A stretch of DNA of 53,233 nt from CAADGY01 sp900696665 (GCA_035063885.1 JAPSFM010000028.1:1-53233), one strand, 5' to 3'; positions 25,526 to 35,201 are shown, counted from the stretch's first letter. The notes: generated from the letters alone by a model not told the origin. A program made the numbers and translations.

Positions 25526-27382
25526 CTAAGCCAGCGCTTCCACCGCGTGCATCGCCACACGGCGTACGTAGTCGTTTTCATCCTTCAACGCGTCCTGAAG
25601 AGGACCGATAGCGGAGCGCGCAACACTGCCCATCTCATCCAGCACGATGGCCGCGTGCAGACGCACCCACTGCTCGCCGCTCTTCAATTCCGCGGTAAGC
25701 ACGGGCAAAGCCGCTTCGGCTTTTCCGGCTTTCCATAATGCGCGTGCCGCGGCAACGCGTACCATGCTGCTCGAATCCTGAAGCGCTTTCCACAAAGCCT
25801 CCTCTGCCGCCGCCGCGCCCTTGCCCAGGTTGCCGATTCCCGTGGCGGCCCAATAGCGCACACCAGGCTCGGCATCGCCGAGAGCGGCCGCCATCCTGGC
25901 GAGCGCCGGTTTGCCCTGCTCCCCCAGTTCTACCATCCGGCGAAGCCGCCGTGGAAGGTTCTTGTTTTCTGGCTTCCGCAGGATGGCGTAGCGCGAACCG
26001 AGTTCCCGGCCGGCCTTCTCCAGTTCGGGTTCCGGTACCAGCGCGAGATCCCTGGATTCTTCCATCCATGTCAGGTGCACTTTGCGGAGCCTCTCCAGCA
26101 CGCTGCGATGCTCCACGGACCCCGCAAGGTTCTGCGTCTCATGTGGATCGGACTCGGCGTCATAGAGTTCCTCCACCGGTTTGTGTCCGGCCATGAAGTG
26201 CGCCGCGGCCGGGGGCAAGGTCCCTGCGGCTTTCACACGCCGCAACTCCTGCATCACAGGACTTTGCTCACAGTAACGGAGGAACTGCGAATAGGGCTTG
26301 TAGGCCTCGTAGTTGCGGATGTACCGGTATCGCTTATCACGGACGGAGCGGATGATGTCGTAGCGTTCGTCCATGCGGTCACGCATGCCGAAAACGTATT
26401 GGCGTGGGGGTTGCAGTTTCGGACCGAGAAACGCGCGCCCCTGCATATGGCCCGGAATCGGAACTCCCGCCAGGTTCAACACGGTGGGCGCAAGATCGAC
26501 GAAGCTGACTAACTCCTCGCTCACGCTCCCCGGAGTTCCCTGTCCGTCCCGCCGGAATTTTTCCGGGATGTGGACGATGAGCGGCACATGTGTACTCGAT
26601 TCATAAAGCCAGCGTTTGGCGCGGGGCAATCCGGAGCCATGGTCGGACCAGTAAAACACGATCGTGTCGCCGGCCAGGCCGTCCTCTTCCAGTTGCCGCA
26701 ACATATCGCCGGCCCAATAGTCCATCGCCGTATTCAGTTCATAGTGGTTGGCCCACTGGCGGCGCACCACCGGCGTATCCGGATAGTACGGTGGAAGCGC
26801 CAGCTTGGCCGGGTCCTGCCGGTCTCGCGGCGTCAGGCGCGCAGTTTGCTTTGCGAACATTTCCGCCGGCGCGCGTATCTGGCTCTCGTGTGTCGCCACG
26901 TTGTTGAAGACGGCGAAGAACGGCTGTCCCGCCCCGCGGTTGCGATAATGCGCTTTGCTGCTCGATTCGTCCCAGGCTCCCTCCGGCACGGGAAAATTGT
27001 AGTCCGTCTTCTGGTTATTCGTGCAGTAATAACCTGCCCCGCGCAGGTACTCCGGGAAGCACTTCACAAAATCCGGCGGCGGCGCGCTGGAGCGCATGTT
27101 CTGCGAGCCGAGCGTGCTTTGATAGACTCCCGTGATAATGCAGGAACGGCTCGGCGCGCAAACTCCGGCGGTGGTGTAGGCGTGAGTGTAGCGCACGCTG
27201 CGCTTCGCCAGCGCGTCCAGATTCGGCGTGATCGCGTGGGTATCCCCATAGCAGCCTAACAGCGGCGACATGTCTTCATTCGACAGCCATAAGATATTCG
27301 GGCGCGATGCACCGGTTTCGGCGCCGCGAAGCGCCGAAACAGCCAGCGTGTCCGCGATAAATTCACGTCTCGAGACTGGCAT
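25526..27382 (-). CDS. Sulfatase (S1, heparan N-sulfatase-like) with C-terminal HEAT repeats
   Basis: 618 residues. The N-terminus M-P-V-S-R-R-E-F-I-A-D-T-L-A resembles a weak Tat/anchor leader. P-N-I-L-W-L-S-N-E-D begins the metal site, with N-E-D in place of the usual D-D as in the sulfamidase-like subfamily. C75-A-P-S-R-S-C-I-I-T-G is the formylglycine site. W-S-D-H-G-S-G and H-V-P-L-I-V-H complete the active site. From about residue 480 the protein changes to helical HEAT repeats (A-L-G-D-A-E-P-G-V-R-Y-W-A-A, then D-S-S-S-M-V-R-V-A-A-A-R-A-L), probably a binding or oligomerisation module. The substrate is likely a sulfated polysaccharide. A Shine-Dalgarno-like AGGT lies upstream. Confidence 0.88.
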   Translation of the reverse strand: MPVSRREFIADTLAVSALRGAETGASRPNILWLSNEDMSPLLGCYGDTHAITPNLDALAKRSVRYTHAYTTAGVCAPSRSCIITGVYQSTLGSQNMRSSAPPPDFVKCFPEYLRGAGYYCTNNQKTDYNFPVPEGAWDESSSKAHYRNRGAGQPFFAVFNNVATHESQIRAPAEMFAKQTARLTPRDRQDPAKLALPPYYPDTPVVRRQWANHYELNTAMDYWAGDMLRQLEEDGLAGDTIVFYWSDHGSGLPRAKRWLYESSTHVPLIVHIPEKFRRDGQGTPGSVSEELVSFVDLAPTVLNLAGVPIPGHMQGRAFLGPKLQPPRQYVFGMRDRMDERYDIIRSVRDKRYRYIRNYEAYKPYSQFLRYCEQSPVMQELRRVKAAGTLPPAAAHFMAGHKPVEELYDAESDPHETQNLAGSVEHRSVLERLRKVHLTWMEESRDLALVPEPELEKAGRELGSRYAILRKPENKNLPRRLRRMVELGEQGKPALARMAAALGDAEPGVRYWAATGIGNLGKGAAAAEEALWKALQDSSSMVRVAAARALWKAGKAEAALPVLTAELKSGEQWVRLHAAIVLDEMGSVARSAIGPLQDALKDENDYVRRVAMHAVEALA

Positions 27383-27400
27383 GCTTGTTACCTGCTGACA

Positions 27401-27679
27401 TCAGAACTGTAGTTTAAGTTGCCGGCGGTCGAGATACAGTTGCCGCGAAGAGCGCGGCCGGGCCGGAATGTGCAGCAACACCCGCCCTTGAGTTTGTGCC
27501 GCGACGTACTCGGCGACCGTTTTCTCCGGGTCGCCATCGGAGATCGCCGGCCCGCCCGTCTCGTGGATCCATAGTTCGGTGACCGAGTTTAGCAGCGCTT
27601 CCGTGCGCCCATCGGCACACACCCATTCCCCGCGGCGCAGAATAGCTTTCCAGTTCTTTACTCTGATGAGAACGGGCAA
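27401..27679 (-). CDS. Small hypothetical protein downstream of a TonB receptor
   Basis: The frame is open from 27913, but that part overlaps the receptor gene. The only sensible portion lies between that gene's stop (27726) and the sulfatase. Starting at TTG 27679 gives about 92 residues: R-V-K-N-W-K-A-I-L-R-R-G-E-W-V, then G-R-V-L-L-H-I-P-A-R-P. It looks like a small soluble alpha/beta protein, no family recognised. The start codon is uncertain and no strong ribosome site is seen. Codon use agrees with the neighbours. Confidence 0.45.
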   Translation of the reverse strand: MPVLIRVKNWKAILRRGEWVCADGRTEALLNSVTELWIHETGGPAISDGDPEKTVAEYVAAQTQGRVLLHIPARPRSSRQLYLDRRQLKLQF

Positions 27680-27725
27680 TTGCTGATCATAACAAAGACG
27701 CGCGTGGAGGCGCTGTTCCGCCGCT

Positions 27726-30035
27726 TCAAAAACGCAATTCGACGCCGCCGGAAGCAACCAGGCCCGGGTCGCGCTGGGTTCCCGCCGTGCGCCTGGCGGA
27801 TCCATCCGGTCCGATGGTGGTGCGGTCGAAGCCCAGGTCGCGGCGATGAAACAGGTTTTCAATCCGGCTGAACAGGCTCCAGCGTGACGATGCAACCCAG
27901 GCCAGCGAGGCATTAATCTTACTGAAGCTGCCGTAGCGGGTAACCATCACCTCGTCATTCAGCATCTCCTGACTGACGCCGCCGTCATCGTAGTAGCCAT
28001 AGATAGACAGGATCAGCCGCGGATGCAAATCGACGTGCGACCCGAATCCCGCACTATAGTTCGGTAGCGGAGCAAATCGCAGGTCCACGTCCGCCGCCTC
28101 CGGGTTTGTGCTTGCGTCACGATAGCTTCGAAGCCATGTGAAGGAAGCGAACGGACGAAGCCGCCAGATGCGCCACTCCGTCCACAGTTCCGCCCCCCGC
28201 GTGCGGGCATCGTCGTAATAGGGCAGGCCCGAATGGCTGTCTCCGAAATTGAACAGGTCCGATTCACGCGCGGAAAAGACCGACACACGGACCCTGCCGG
28301 TTCGCTTGCCTCCGAACGATATCGGCTGTTCGAGCCCAACCTCGGTGGTTTCCGTGGTCGAAGGATCCAGGCCCGCTGCCGGATGCCGCCGTATAAACCG
28401 CCCGCCGCCCCACCACAGATAAAACGCTTTGTTCAGTTTGTATCCCGTGGACCACGACCCAAAGAGCCGCGTCTGAGTCGCCGGCACAATCCAGGCGGCG
28501 CCCACATCATAAAGCACGCGCGCATCGTTGCGGAAGCCGTTGCCGATGTTGGCCACACGCACACCTCCGTTCAGCGTGACGGCACGGCTTATTGCAAGCG
28601 AATTGCGCCAGTAGCCCGCCTGCTCGCGGAACGAGAAGCTGATAGGCGATGCGGTGGTATCCCGGAACCGGTCCCAGGTGAAATCGCCGCCACCCGATGC
28701 CGTATAGGAAACGGAGTCCGTGATGGGAGTGCGCCAGTTGAAAGTACTGAACGCGCGGGTCGCTCGCTGGGGCCGGTTGCGGCGGGAGAGCCCGACCGGA
28801 ATGCCGGCTGCAAAGTCCTCGATGCGGTTCTCGTGAAACCAGTTCTGCGTGACTCCGAGACCGAAGTCGAGATCCTCCGATCTCCTCCAGTTGTAGCGCG
28901 TCGCCAGGAAATGGTTGCTCTTGTCCGTGTGAAATTCGCGGCGCGCGGGCTGCCCCGCTATGCTCGCATTCTGAAAATAGTCGTGGCGCTCGCCGCCTCC
29001 CGCGTACATTGTTTCCCACCGTGAGGACTGCGTCACGCGCACACCAACCTTTGCTACTCCCGAGCCAAGCCGCAGTCCTTCGATGGGCCGGGGAAAAGTA
29101 TCGTACGCTGTGCCATAATCCGCCAGCGAGCTTTGTCCCGCCACGTAATAATCCACACGCCCGAATCCTCCGCCGGTATCCGCCATCGCGATGCCTTCCC
29201 CCAGGCTGAGCATTTCCAGACGCACCGACGAAGTGATGTTTCCCGCCGAGCCGCGGCGGATCTGATTGCGGACCACGCCGCCCGATGCCTGCCCGTACGA
29301 CACGCCAAGCCCGCCCGTCGCCACACTGAGCGATTCGACAGCGATGGAGGGAATGACCGAAGAGAACCCCGCGGTATAGCCGCCGTCCTCCGCATTGACC
29401 GGAGTGATGTTGATGGCCGGGTAGTCGTCAATCGTTTCGACGATGCCCCAAGCGTGGCCGCCCCGGATGTGTGTCGGCAGGCTGAAGCGGTCGCGGCCCC
29501 CGTAGGCCGCGGTCATCACGCCAGGCAGCAGGCGCAGAGCGGAATAGTTGGCTACCGGGTTGAAGTTCGCCACATCGAGTCCGTTCAGGGTGGAGATGGA
29601 TTTGTTGCGGTTGTAGATCTCATCCACCTGCGTGCGCAGGCTGGCGGGGTGGGAGCCGGTCACGGTAACTCCCGTCCGCAGTGGAGCGATGCGCAGATGC
29701 AGCCGCAGCGATGCGCCTGCGTCCTCACCGGCCATCGCCTGCCGTAACACTTCAAATCCCTTTGCGGTGACGCGCAGTGTGGCCGGCCCGGACTTCACGT
29801 CCTCGAACCGGAATCGCCCTTCCGGACCGGTGTGCCGAATCCCGGCTGTACCGTCCGGAAATTCCAGGGCGACTTCGGCGCCGGACACCGGCCTTTCCTG
29901 CGAATCGACAACTATGCCCTCGACCGCAGAGCGCTCCTCTGCGAAGGCCGGCGTGGCGCCGGACAGCAGGACAGCCAGACAAACGGCGCTCAGCAGGCGC
30001 CATCGTGAAATCAGCGCGTATTGGGTTTCAGCCAC
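27726..30035 (-). CDS. TonB-dependent receptor with carboxypeptidase-regulatory-like domain
   Basis: 769 residues, outer-membrane barrel. A signal peptide (about 10-32, ending A-F-A) is followed by V-E-G-I-V-V-D-S-Q-E-R-P-V-S-G-A-E-V (CarbopepD_reg). The plug contains R-L-L-P-G-V-M-T-A-A-Y-G-G-R-D and I-R-G-G-H, then the barrel ends in G-G-V-E-L-R-F. It is shorter than the Oar-type receptor at 17-20 kb and belongs to a different subgroup, closer to ordinary siderophore/sugar receptors. GTG at 30035 is preceded by AAAGAGGTAAT, a fair Shine-Dalgarno. Proximity to the HEAT-sulfatase suggests uptake of desulfated sugar, which is inference. Confidence 0.9.
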   Translation of the reverse strand: MAETQYALISRWRLLSAVCLAVLLSGATPAFAEERSAVEGIVVDSQERPVSGAEVALEFPDGTAGIRHTGPEGRFRFEDVKSGPATLRVTAKGFEVLRQAMAGEDAGASLRLHLRIAPLRTGVTVTGSHPASLRTQVDEIYNRNKSISTLNGLDVANFNPVANYSALRLLPGVMTAAYGGRDRFSLPTHIRGGHAWGIVETIDDYPAINITPVNAEDGGYTAGFSSVIPSIAVESLSVATGGLGVSYGQASGGVVRNQIRRGSAGNITSSVRLEMLSLGEGIAMADTGGGFGRVDYYVAGQSSLADYGTAYDTFPRPIEGLRLGSGVAKVGVRVTQSSRWETMYAGGGERHDYFQNASIAGQPARREFHTDKSNHFLATRYNWRRSEDLDFGLGVTQNWFHENRIEDFAAGIPVGLSRRNRPQRATRAFSTFNWRTPITDSVSYTASGGGDFTWDRFRDTTASPISFSFREQAGYWRNSLAISRAVTLNGGVRVANIGNGFRNDARVLYDVGAAWIVPATQTRLFGSWSTGYKLNKAFYLWWGGGRFIRRHPAAGLDPSTTETTEVGLEQPISFGGKRTGRVRVSVFSARESDLFNFGDSHSGLPYYDDARTRGAELWTEWRIWRLRPFASFTWLRSYRDASTNPEAADVDLRFAPLPNYSAGFGSHVDLHPRLILSIYGYYDDGGVSQEMLNDEVMVTRYGSFSKINASLAWVASSRWSLFSRIENLFHRRDLGFDRTTIGPDGSARRTAGTQRDPGLVASGGVELRF

Positions 30036-30279
30036 ACATTACCTCTTTCGTTGAAAGCTATGGCTGGCGACCCTACAATGAAAGAGATCGCCGGCCTTCC
30101 GGTCGTTGGTCCGGGGGCGCCGTGGAGCTTCGCCTAAAGACTGCCATGGCGCCCTCGTCCAGGTTTTTAGTTGTAATCCAGTATCAATACCTTTCTTCTG
30201 TAGTAACGCTGTTGCAAGTGGTTGTCAACTGGGTTTTGTCAATGGCTGCCGCGGCTCGTTTAAATGCGCGCCGCTGAAA
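30036..30279 (-). promoter_or_regulatory. Upstream region of the second TonB receptor
   Basis: 244 bases between the kinase operon and the receptor. On the minus strand there are two TTGACA hexamers within 20 bases of each other (around 30240 and 30225) and GC-rich inverted segments nearer the gene. The first could be a -35, but the -10 choices (for example TACTAC) are poor. I checked for cobalamin and other metabolite-riboswitch cores and found none I can support. Confidence 0.3.
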
Positions 30280-31476
30280 CTACAATCTCTGCTCCAGCGG
30301 CAACACAATTGTGAATCGAGATCCCTGCCCGGGGTGGCTCACAACTTCAATGCGCCCGCGGTGCTCCTTCACGATCTGGTAGCTGATCGGCAGTCCCAGT
30401 CCTGTGCCCACCTTGACACCTCCCTTTGTTGTGAAGCCGGGATCGAAGATGCGCTCCATGTCCTTCCCGGAAATTCCCACGCCGTTGTCGGAGATTTCGA
30501 TCTTCAACCAATCGTCCTGCTGCCACGTGCGCAGGCGAATCACTCCCTGCTCCCGCCCGCTCTGCCGGATGGCCTCGTTCGCGTTCAGCAGCAGGTTCAT
30601 GAACAACTGGTTCAGTTGGCGCGGGGAACACTCGATCTCCGGCACATCCCCGAACTCTTTCACGACTTCCACTTTGCTGTTGAACTCGTGATTCAGCAAC
30701 GCCAGCGTGCTTTCCAGGCTGTCGTGGACATGGGCGCGCTGCAAATCCGCCCGGTCCAGTTGTGCGAATTGCCGCAGATTCGCCACAATGCCGGTGATCC
30801 GGTCGCAGGCACTTTTTGACTGCGCGGCGGTGGTGCTCAGAATGTCGATAAAGGGCTGAACCTGCCCGGCGATTTCGGGTTCCTGGCTTCGGGCCCAGGC
30901 GAGCAGCCGCCGCGCCGCGCGCTCGATCGTGTCCGTGCTGCTTCTCAGTGCGCCCAGCGGGGTGTTCAACTCGTGTGCTACACCGGCCACCAGCTTGCCC
31001 ATCGACCCCAGTTTCTCCGCCTGCACCAGCGCCGCTTGTGAATTCCTCAAACGCAGCAGCGCGTGTTGAAGTTCTTCTTCGTACGACTCGTTTTCGCGAA
31101 GCAACCGCCGCTGTTCCACCGCGTTATGCGTCACAGCTTCGAGTTCGGCTGCATCAAAGGGCCACAGGATGAAGTTGTGCGCTCCCTCGCGGAGCGCCTG
31201 GACCGCTGTGCGCTCCAGTCCCTTGGCGGTAATCAGCACCACCAGCGGAGGCTGCGGTTCGCTCGCCAGATGCCGCATCAGCCCCAGCCCGTCCATCCCC
31301 TTGAGTCCCGCATCCGCCAGAACCACATCGGGATGGAACGCCGTCAGCTTCTCTATGGTTTCCGCGGCGGTGCTGGCTTCTTCAAGCTCGTACCGGCCGC
31401 CCGCCAGCGCATCCCGTATCTGATGAATGGCGTTCGAATCGCCGTGGCTGATGAGGACTTTTTGCAGGTCTTTCAA
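30280..31476 (-). CDS. Receiver-histidine kinase hybrid protein with degenerate receiver domain
   Basis: 398 residues, cytoplasmic. Residues 1-115 are a response-regulator receiver. D55 (V-V-L-A-D-A-G-L-K-G) is the expected phosphoacceptor, but the acidic pocket is S-H-G-D instead of D-D and the conserved lysine is replaced by tryptophan (I-L-W105-P-F-D). A coiled linker (about 116-150) leads to HisKA with H168 (V-A-H-E-L-N-T-P-L-G) and an HATPase domain with N-box (N-L-L-L-N-A-N-E-A-I), D330-N-G-V-G and G-T-G-L-G-L. The kinase half looks active; the receiver probably is not phosphorylated normally. Start TTG at 31476 follows the upstream kinase stop by 26 bases, so the two are one operon. 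Confidence 0.85.
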   Translation of the reverse strand: MKDLQKVLISHGDSNAIHQIRDALAGGRYELEEASTAAETIEKLTAFHPDVVLADAGLKGMDGLGLMRHLASEPQPPLVVLITAKGLERTAVQALREGAHNFILWPFDAAELEAVTHNAVEQRRLLRENESYEEELQHALLRLRNSQAALVQAEKLGSMGKLVAGVAHELNTPLGALRSSTDTIERAARRLLAWARSQEPEIAGQVQPFIDILSTTAAQSKSACDRITGIVANLRQFAQLDRADLQRAHVHDSLESTLALLNHEFNSKVEVVKEFGDVPEIECSPRQLNQLFMNLLLNANEAIRQSGREQGVIRLRTWQQDDWLKIEISDNGVGISGKDMERIFDPGFTTKGGVKVGTGLGLPISYQIVKEHRGRIEVVSHPGQGSRFTIVLPLEQRL

Positions 31477-31502
31477 ACGAGAGTTCTTTCCCGGGTTTCA
31501 TT

Positions 31503-32909
31503 TTACGAGATCCGGATGCTTTGGGGACTCGCCTCGCCGGGCAATATCACCGATACTGTTGTCCCCTCTCCGGGAGTGCTCACAATGCTGATTTCACCGC
31601 CATGCTCACGCACAATTTGCCTGGCGCTGAACATACCCCAATTGGCCGAGGAGATACGTCCCGCGGTTTCCCGGAATCCCGGCTCGAAAATGGCCGCCAT
31701 ATCCTCGGGCATCACGCCGCGCCCATTGTCTCTGATCCGCACTTCGATCTCAGATCCACGGGAGAGCGTGCCGATCGCGATACACCCATTGCCGTCTACC
31801 GCCTTCATCGCGTTGTTCAGCAGGGTGGCAAAAGCCGCGCTGAGCCGCTGGGGCCGGCAGATCACTCGCGGGACCGGCTTCAGGTCCAGTACGATCTGAT
31901 GCCGGCTATCCTTCCCCGGGCGCACCAGCGCCGCCACATCTTCGAGCAGATGGTTGATGTCGATCCTTCGTATCTCCGCCTGGTCAAGATTTGTGAATCG
32001 TTGCATGCGTAAGATGGTCTTCCGGATTCGCTCGCTCGATTCGCTGATCGTCTTCCGCAACTCCGCCTGCAGCGACACGTAGCGTTGCTGTTCCACCGGC
32101 GTCGCGCTGATCTGTTTTGAGGAAAGCAAAAGGAGCGTATCGATCGCACTCGTCAATGCGCCCAAAGGAGAGTTGAATTCGTGCGACAGTCCGGCCGCGA
32201 TCCTTCCCAGCGTTGCGCTGTGTTCGGACGAAAGCATCCTCTGCTGCGCGACCCGCAGGTTGTCGCAGGCGGTCAGCGTCTCCTGGTAGGCCTGATAGTT
32301 CCGGCGCCGCTGTTCATATGCGACCGCCGTCAGGCTCACCGCCAGCACTGACAGAATCATAAAGAAAAACAGGTAAGTAGGTTCGAGCGTTGTGACGGCG
32401 GGCAGCGAAAAGCTCTCCGGCCGCGACGCGGCCCATGCGTAAAAGCCCGTCAGCGACAGGCTGAGCGCCATTGTGTGCTTGGGCTTCAGTGGAATCGCCG
32501 CGATGGCCACCAGAACTACCAGCGTGACCTGGCTTGGTATGAAATTGTCCATGTACGGCGTCCGGGGTGAGAACCAAAGCGAGAACCACGTTGCCACACT
32601 ACCCGAGGCGAACGCCGTCGCCACCGCAATCGTCCGCGACCGGACATAGGCTGCGGGAAAACGGTACATCGCCAGCAGGAAGCCTCCCAGGGCGATCATG
32701 ATCCCGCTTTGCAGCAGCCGTACCCCCACCGTTCCCGGAGCCCGCTCTACCGCAAAATGCGCCAGCGTGATGGCCACGGCCGCACCGGCTTGAACGGCTG
32801 CGATGATCCTCAAAGACTGGTGGCTGAGACGCAGGATCTCCTGGCGGAATCCTTCATCCTGTTCCGCCTCGTTGGGGAGAAGGCATTTCCGGAGCGCCTG
32901 TAGGTTCAT
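31503..32909 (-). CDS. Membrane-bound sensor histidine kinase with altered ATP lid
   Basis: 468 residues. Residues 30-197 contain about five to six membrane helices and no large periplasmic loop, a 7TM/MASE-like sensor that probably senses a membrane signal. A short linker leads to HisKA with H243 (L-S-H-E-F-N-S-P-L-G-A-L), then HATPase with N-N-A-M-K-A and D394-N-G-R-G. The second glycine box, normally G-T-G-L-G-L, reads S-A-N-W-G-M, which may impair ATP-lid closure. It precedes the receiver-kinase gene in the same direction by 26 bases. No separate output regulator is seen in the operon. Confidence 0.87.
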   Translation of the reverse strand: MNLQALRKCLLPNEAEQDEGFRQEILRLSHQSLRIIAAVQAGAAVAITLAHFAVERAPGTVGVRLLQSGIMIALGGFLLAMYRFPAAYVRSRTIAVATAFASGSVATWFSLWFSPRTPYMDNFIPSQVTLVVLVAIAAIPLKPKHTMALSLSLTGFYAWAASRPESFSLPAVTTLEPTYLFFFMILSVLAVSLTAVAYEQRRRNYQAYQETLTACDNLRVAQQRMLSSEHSATLGRIAAGLSHEFNSPLGALTSAIDTLLLLSSKQISATPVEQQRYVSLQAELRKTISESSERIRKTILRMQRFTNLDQAEIRRIDINHLLEDVAALVRPGKDSRHQIVLDLKPVPRVICRPQRLSAAFATLLNNAMKAVDGNGCIAIGTLSRGSEIEVRIRDNGRGVMPEDMAAIFEPGFRETAGRISSANWGMFSARQIVREHGGEISIVSTPGEGTTVSVILPGEASPQSIRIS

Positions 32910-32951
32910 CAGAGGGCTTCTTGAGATTAATGTACCGCGTCCTTCCCCTCT

Positions 32952-35201
32952 TTAACGACGGAAGGGCCGTACTCGGTCCACAAGCGCCTGAAATCGCGGC
33001 TCCGGCCGCAGCGGTTCCATTCGCTGGTCCACCAGGATGGATGGCAGCGGCCCCTCCTGATCGCCGGCGGACCTTTCGAGTAGATCGAGAGCTCCAGGTA
33101 TGTCTCTGCGGCCGGCCCTCACGATAGCGGCGTGACACAGGACGGACCGTCCACGATTGTGAAGGTCGAGCAGTTGTTTCTCAATCTCCAGCGCCTCGCT
33201 ACGCCGCTGAGGAAGGCGGGCGAGCAGGTGGCCTAGGGCCGCCAGCGGACGCGTATCCTCGGGCGCGACAGCCAACGCCAGGCGAAACTCCTTCTCAGCG
33301 CCGGTGAAGTCGCCGAGAGCTTCCAGGGCAAGTCCCGCGATCCAGTTTGCGATCCGGTATGTAGCCTCGATTTCCAAGGCCTGGCGATTACTTTCGATCG
33401 CTTCCTGGTAGCGCCCGGAACGTAACAGCAACATCCCTTGATGAGATAAAAGAATCGCCCGCGAACGGCCGCTGATCACGTGAGGATCGGGATTCGACAT
33501 CGCCATAGGATGGGAAAGCGCCTGCCGGACCAGTTTCAGAGCTTCATCGGTGCGGCCGGTGTAGCCGAGCCACGTGGTATAACTGCGCAGCGCATAAGGA
33601 GCCAGAGCATTCAATTCCAAAGCACGCCGAAAAGCATCGGCGGCGGCGGAGAAGTTCCACTCCCGGTTATAGGCGTTTCCCACGAGTTCCCAAGCCTTTG
33701 CATTCCCCGGATCGAGACGAATGCACTCCTGCGCGGCCTTCAAACCTTGCGAGGCAAGCTCTCTCCATCGGGGCTGGTCGAAATCGATTGCGAACTCGAT
33801 GGTCTCCGACAGGCCAATCCAGGCAGGCACGTAGCTGGGGTCCAGACGGGTAGCTTTTTCATAAAGCGAGACCGCCTGCCGCAAATTCGGAGGAATGCCC
33901 ACCTGTTGGCGCCGTATTCGGGCATCCATGCGCGTGAGTTCGCGAGCCCGATCGCAAAGAGAAATCGCCTCCAACGAAACCGGTGGGCGCCGGAAGAGGT
34001 TCGGAAGCCCGGCGGCTGCTGACGCTATCAGTAGAGCCGCAATGGCCACAGTCGAGCGGCGGCGGCGAAGCCACTTGGAGGCTCGATACGAGATGCTGTC
34101 CTGGCGCGCCTTCACCGGCCGGCCTTCCAGATAGCGGGCGAGATCTTCCGAGAGTTCCATAGCGCTCCGGTAGCGGCGCTCCGGTTCCTTGCGCATCGCC
34201 ATGCGGGTGATGTTGTCGAGGTCCCCGGCCAGCTCATGCGAAAGCTTGGGATCGCGAACGGCATGGCTGGGCGGTGGCGCTGTGCCGGTGCAGACGGCCG
34301 TTTCAATCTCGGAAGGAGCACGCCCCGCCAGTGCAAAAGGGCGTGAGCCTGTCAGCAGCTCATACAGCATAACGCCCAGCGAGTATATGTCGGATGCCTC
34401 CGTCACGGGCTCGCCGCGAACCTGCTCCGGACTTGCATAGTCCGGCGTCATGAGCCGGAAGTGCGTCTCCGTAACAGCGGCGCCATCCGGCAGGAGTTCC
34501 TCCATCAGCAGCTTGGCGATTCCGAAATCCAGTAGTTTTGGAAGACCGGCTGGTGTAACCATCACGTTCCCCGGCTTGAGATCGCGATGAATCACCTTGC
34601 GCTCGTGAGCGAAGTGAACGGCACTGCAGATTTGGCGGAAGAGTTCGATCCGCTGGCGGATCGTAAGCCGGTTGCGCTCACACCAGTCCAACAGCAGTTC
34701 CCCTTCGATGTACTCCATCACCAGGTAGGGACGGCCTTCGCTCGATGTGCCTCCATCAAGCAGCACCGTAATATTCGGATGGGTAAGATTGGCCAGAATC
34801 TGCCGCTCCGTGCGGAAGCGCTGGAGCACAGATCGCGTGGCCATGCCCACGTGCACCAGTTTCACCGCCACGGTTTGGAAAAACTCCCCGTCGGATCGAA
34901 TGGCCTGGTAGACCGTTCCCATGCCTCCGCTGCCGATCTGCCGCACCAGCAGGTAGGGCCCTACCATCAACCCCACTTCGCCATAAACATCGCCGGGCGG
35001 AAAGGTTTGCGCGGCTTCCTGGAGAGCACCGACGATTCGCCCGGCGGCTTCGGCGGCATTGGCGAGCAGAGAGCGCACCTCGGCTTCGAGTTCGGCATCG
35101 CCGGCACAGGCCTCGGCCAGAAAGGCTTCCCGGCCGGTCTCGCCGCACTCCACGGCGTCCTGAAAGATGTGGCCGACCTGCTGAAACCGTTCCGGCGTCA
35201 C
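32952..35201 (-). CDS. Serine/threonine protein kinase with membrane segment and TPR repeats
   Basis: 749 residues from the GTG at 35201, whose GTGA overlaps the sigma-factor stop. An N-terminal acidobacterial motif (T-P-E-R-F-Q-Q-V-G-H-I-F) begins the protein. The kinase domain (about 82-360) has I-G-S-G-G-M-G-T-V-Y, V-A-V-K114, H-R-D207-L-K-P-G-N, D225-F-G and T-P-D-Y-A-S-P-E-Q, so it should be active. A membrane helix sits at about 384-400. The rest is tetratricopeptide repeats (E-K-A-T-R-L-D-P-S-Y-V-P-A-W; A-I-E-S-N-R-Q-A-L-E-I-E), likely periplasmic or cytoplasmic partner-binding. Coupling to an ECF sigma factor is a known layout in Acidobacteriota and Planctomycetes. Confidence 0.92.
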   Translation of the reverse strand: MTPERFQQVGHIFQDAVECGETGREAFLAEACAGDAELEAEVRSLLANAAEAAGRIVGALQEAAQTFPPGDVYGEVGLMVGPYLLVRQIGSGGMGTVYQAIRSDGEFFQTVAVKLVHVGMATRSVLQRFRTERQILANLTHPNITVLLDGGTSSEGRPYLVMEYIEGELLLDWCERNRLTIRQRIELFRQICSAVHFAHERKVIHRDLKPGNVMVTPAGLPKLLDFGIAKLLMEELLPDGAAVTETHFRLMTPDYASPEQVRGEPVTEASDIYSLGVMLYELLTGSRPFALAGRAPSEIETAVCTGTAPPPSHAVRDPKLSHELAGDLDNITRMAMRKEPERRYRSAMELSEDLARYLEGRPVKARQDSISYRASKWLRRRRSTVAIAALLIASAAAGLPNLFRRPPVSLEAISLCDRARELTRMDARIRRQQVGIPPNLRQAVSLYEKATRLDPSYVPAWIGLSETIEFAIDFDQPRWRELASQGLKAAQECIRLDPGNAKAWELVGNAYNREWNFSAAADAFRRALELNALAPYALRSYTTWLGYTGRTDEALKLVRQALSHPMAMSNPDPHVISGRSRAILLSHQGMLLLRSGRYQEAIESNRQALEIEATYRIANWIAGLALEALGDFTGAEKEFRLALAVAPEDTRPLAALGHLLARLPQRRSEALEIEKQLLDLHNRGRSVLCHAAIVRAGRRDIPGALDLLERSAGDQEGPLPSILVDQRMEPLRPEPRFQALVDRVRPFRR

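Noticed and set aside
27680..27913. Extended N-terminus of the small protein at 27401-27679
   Set aside because: This part overlaps the 3' end of the TonB receptor gene and has no coding character.
30036..30279. Cobalamin or other riboswitch upstream of the TonB receptor
   Set aside because: No B12-box or other conserved core could be identified by eye.
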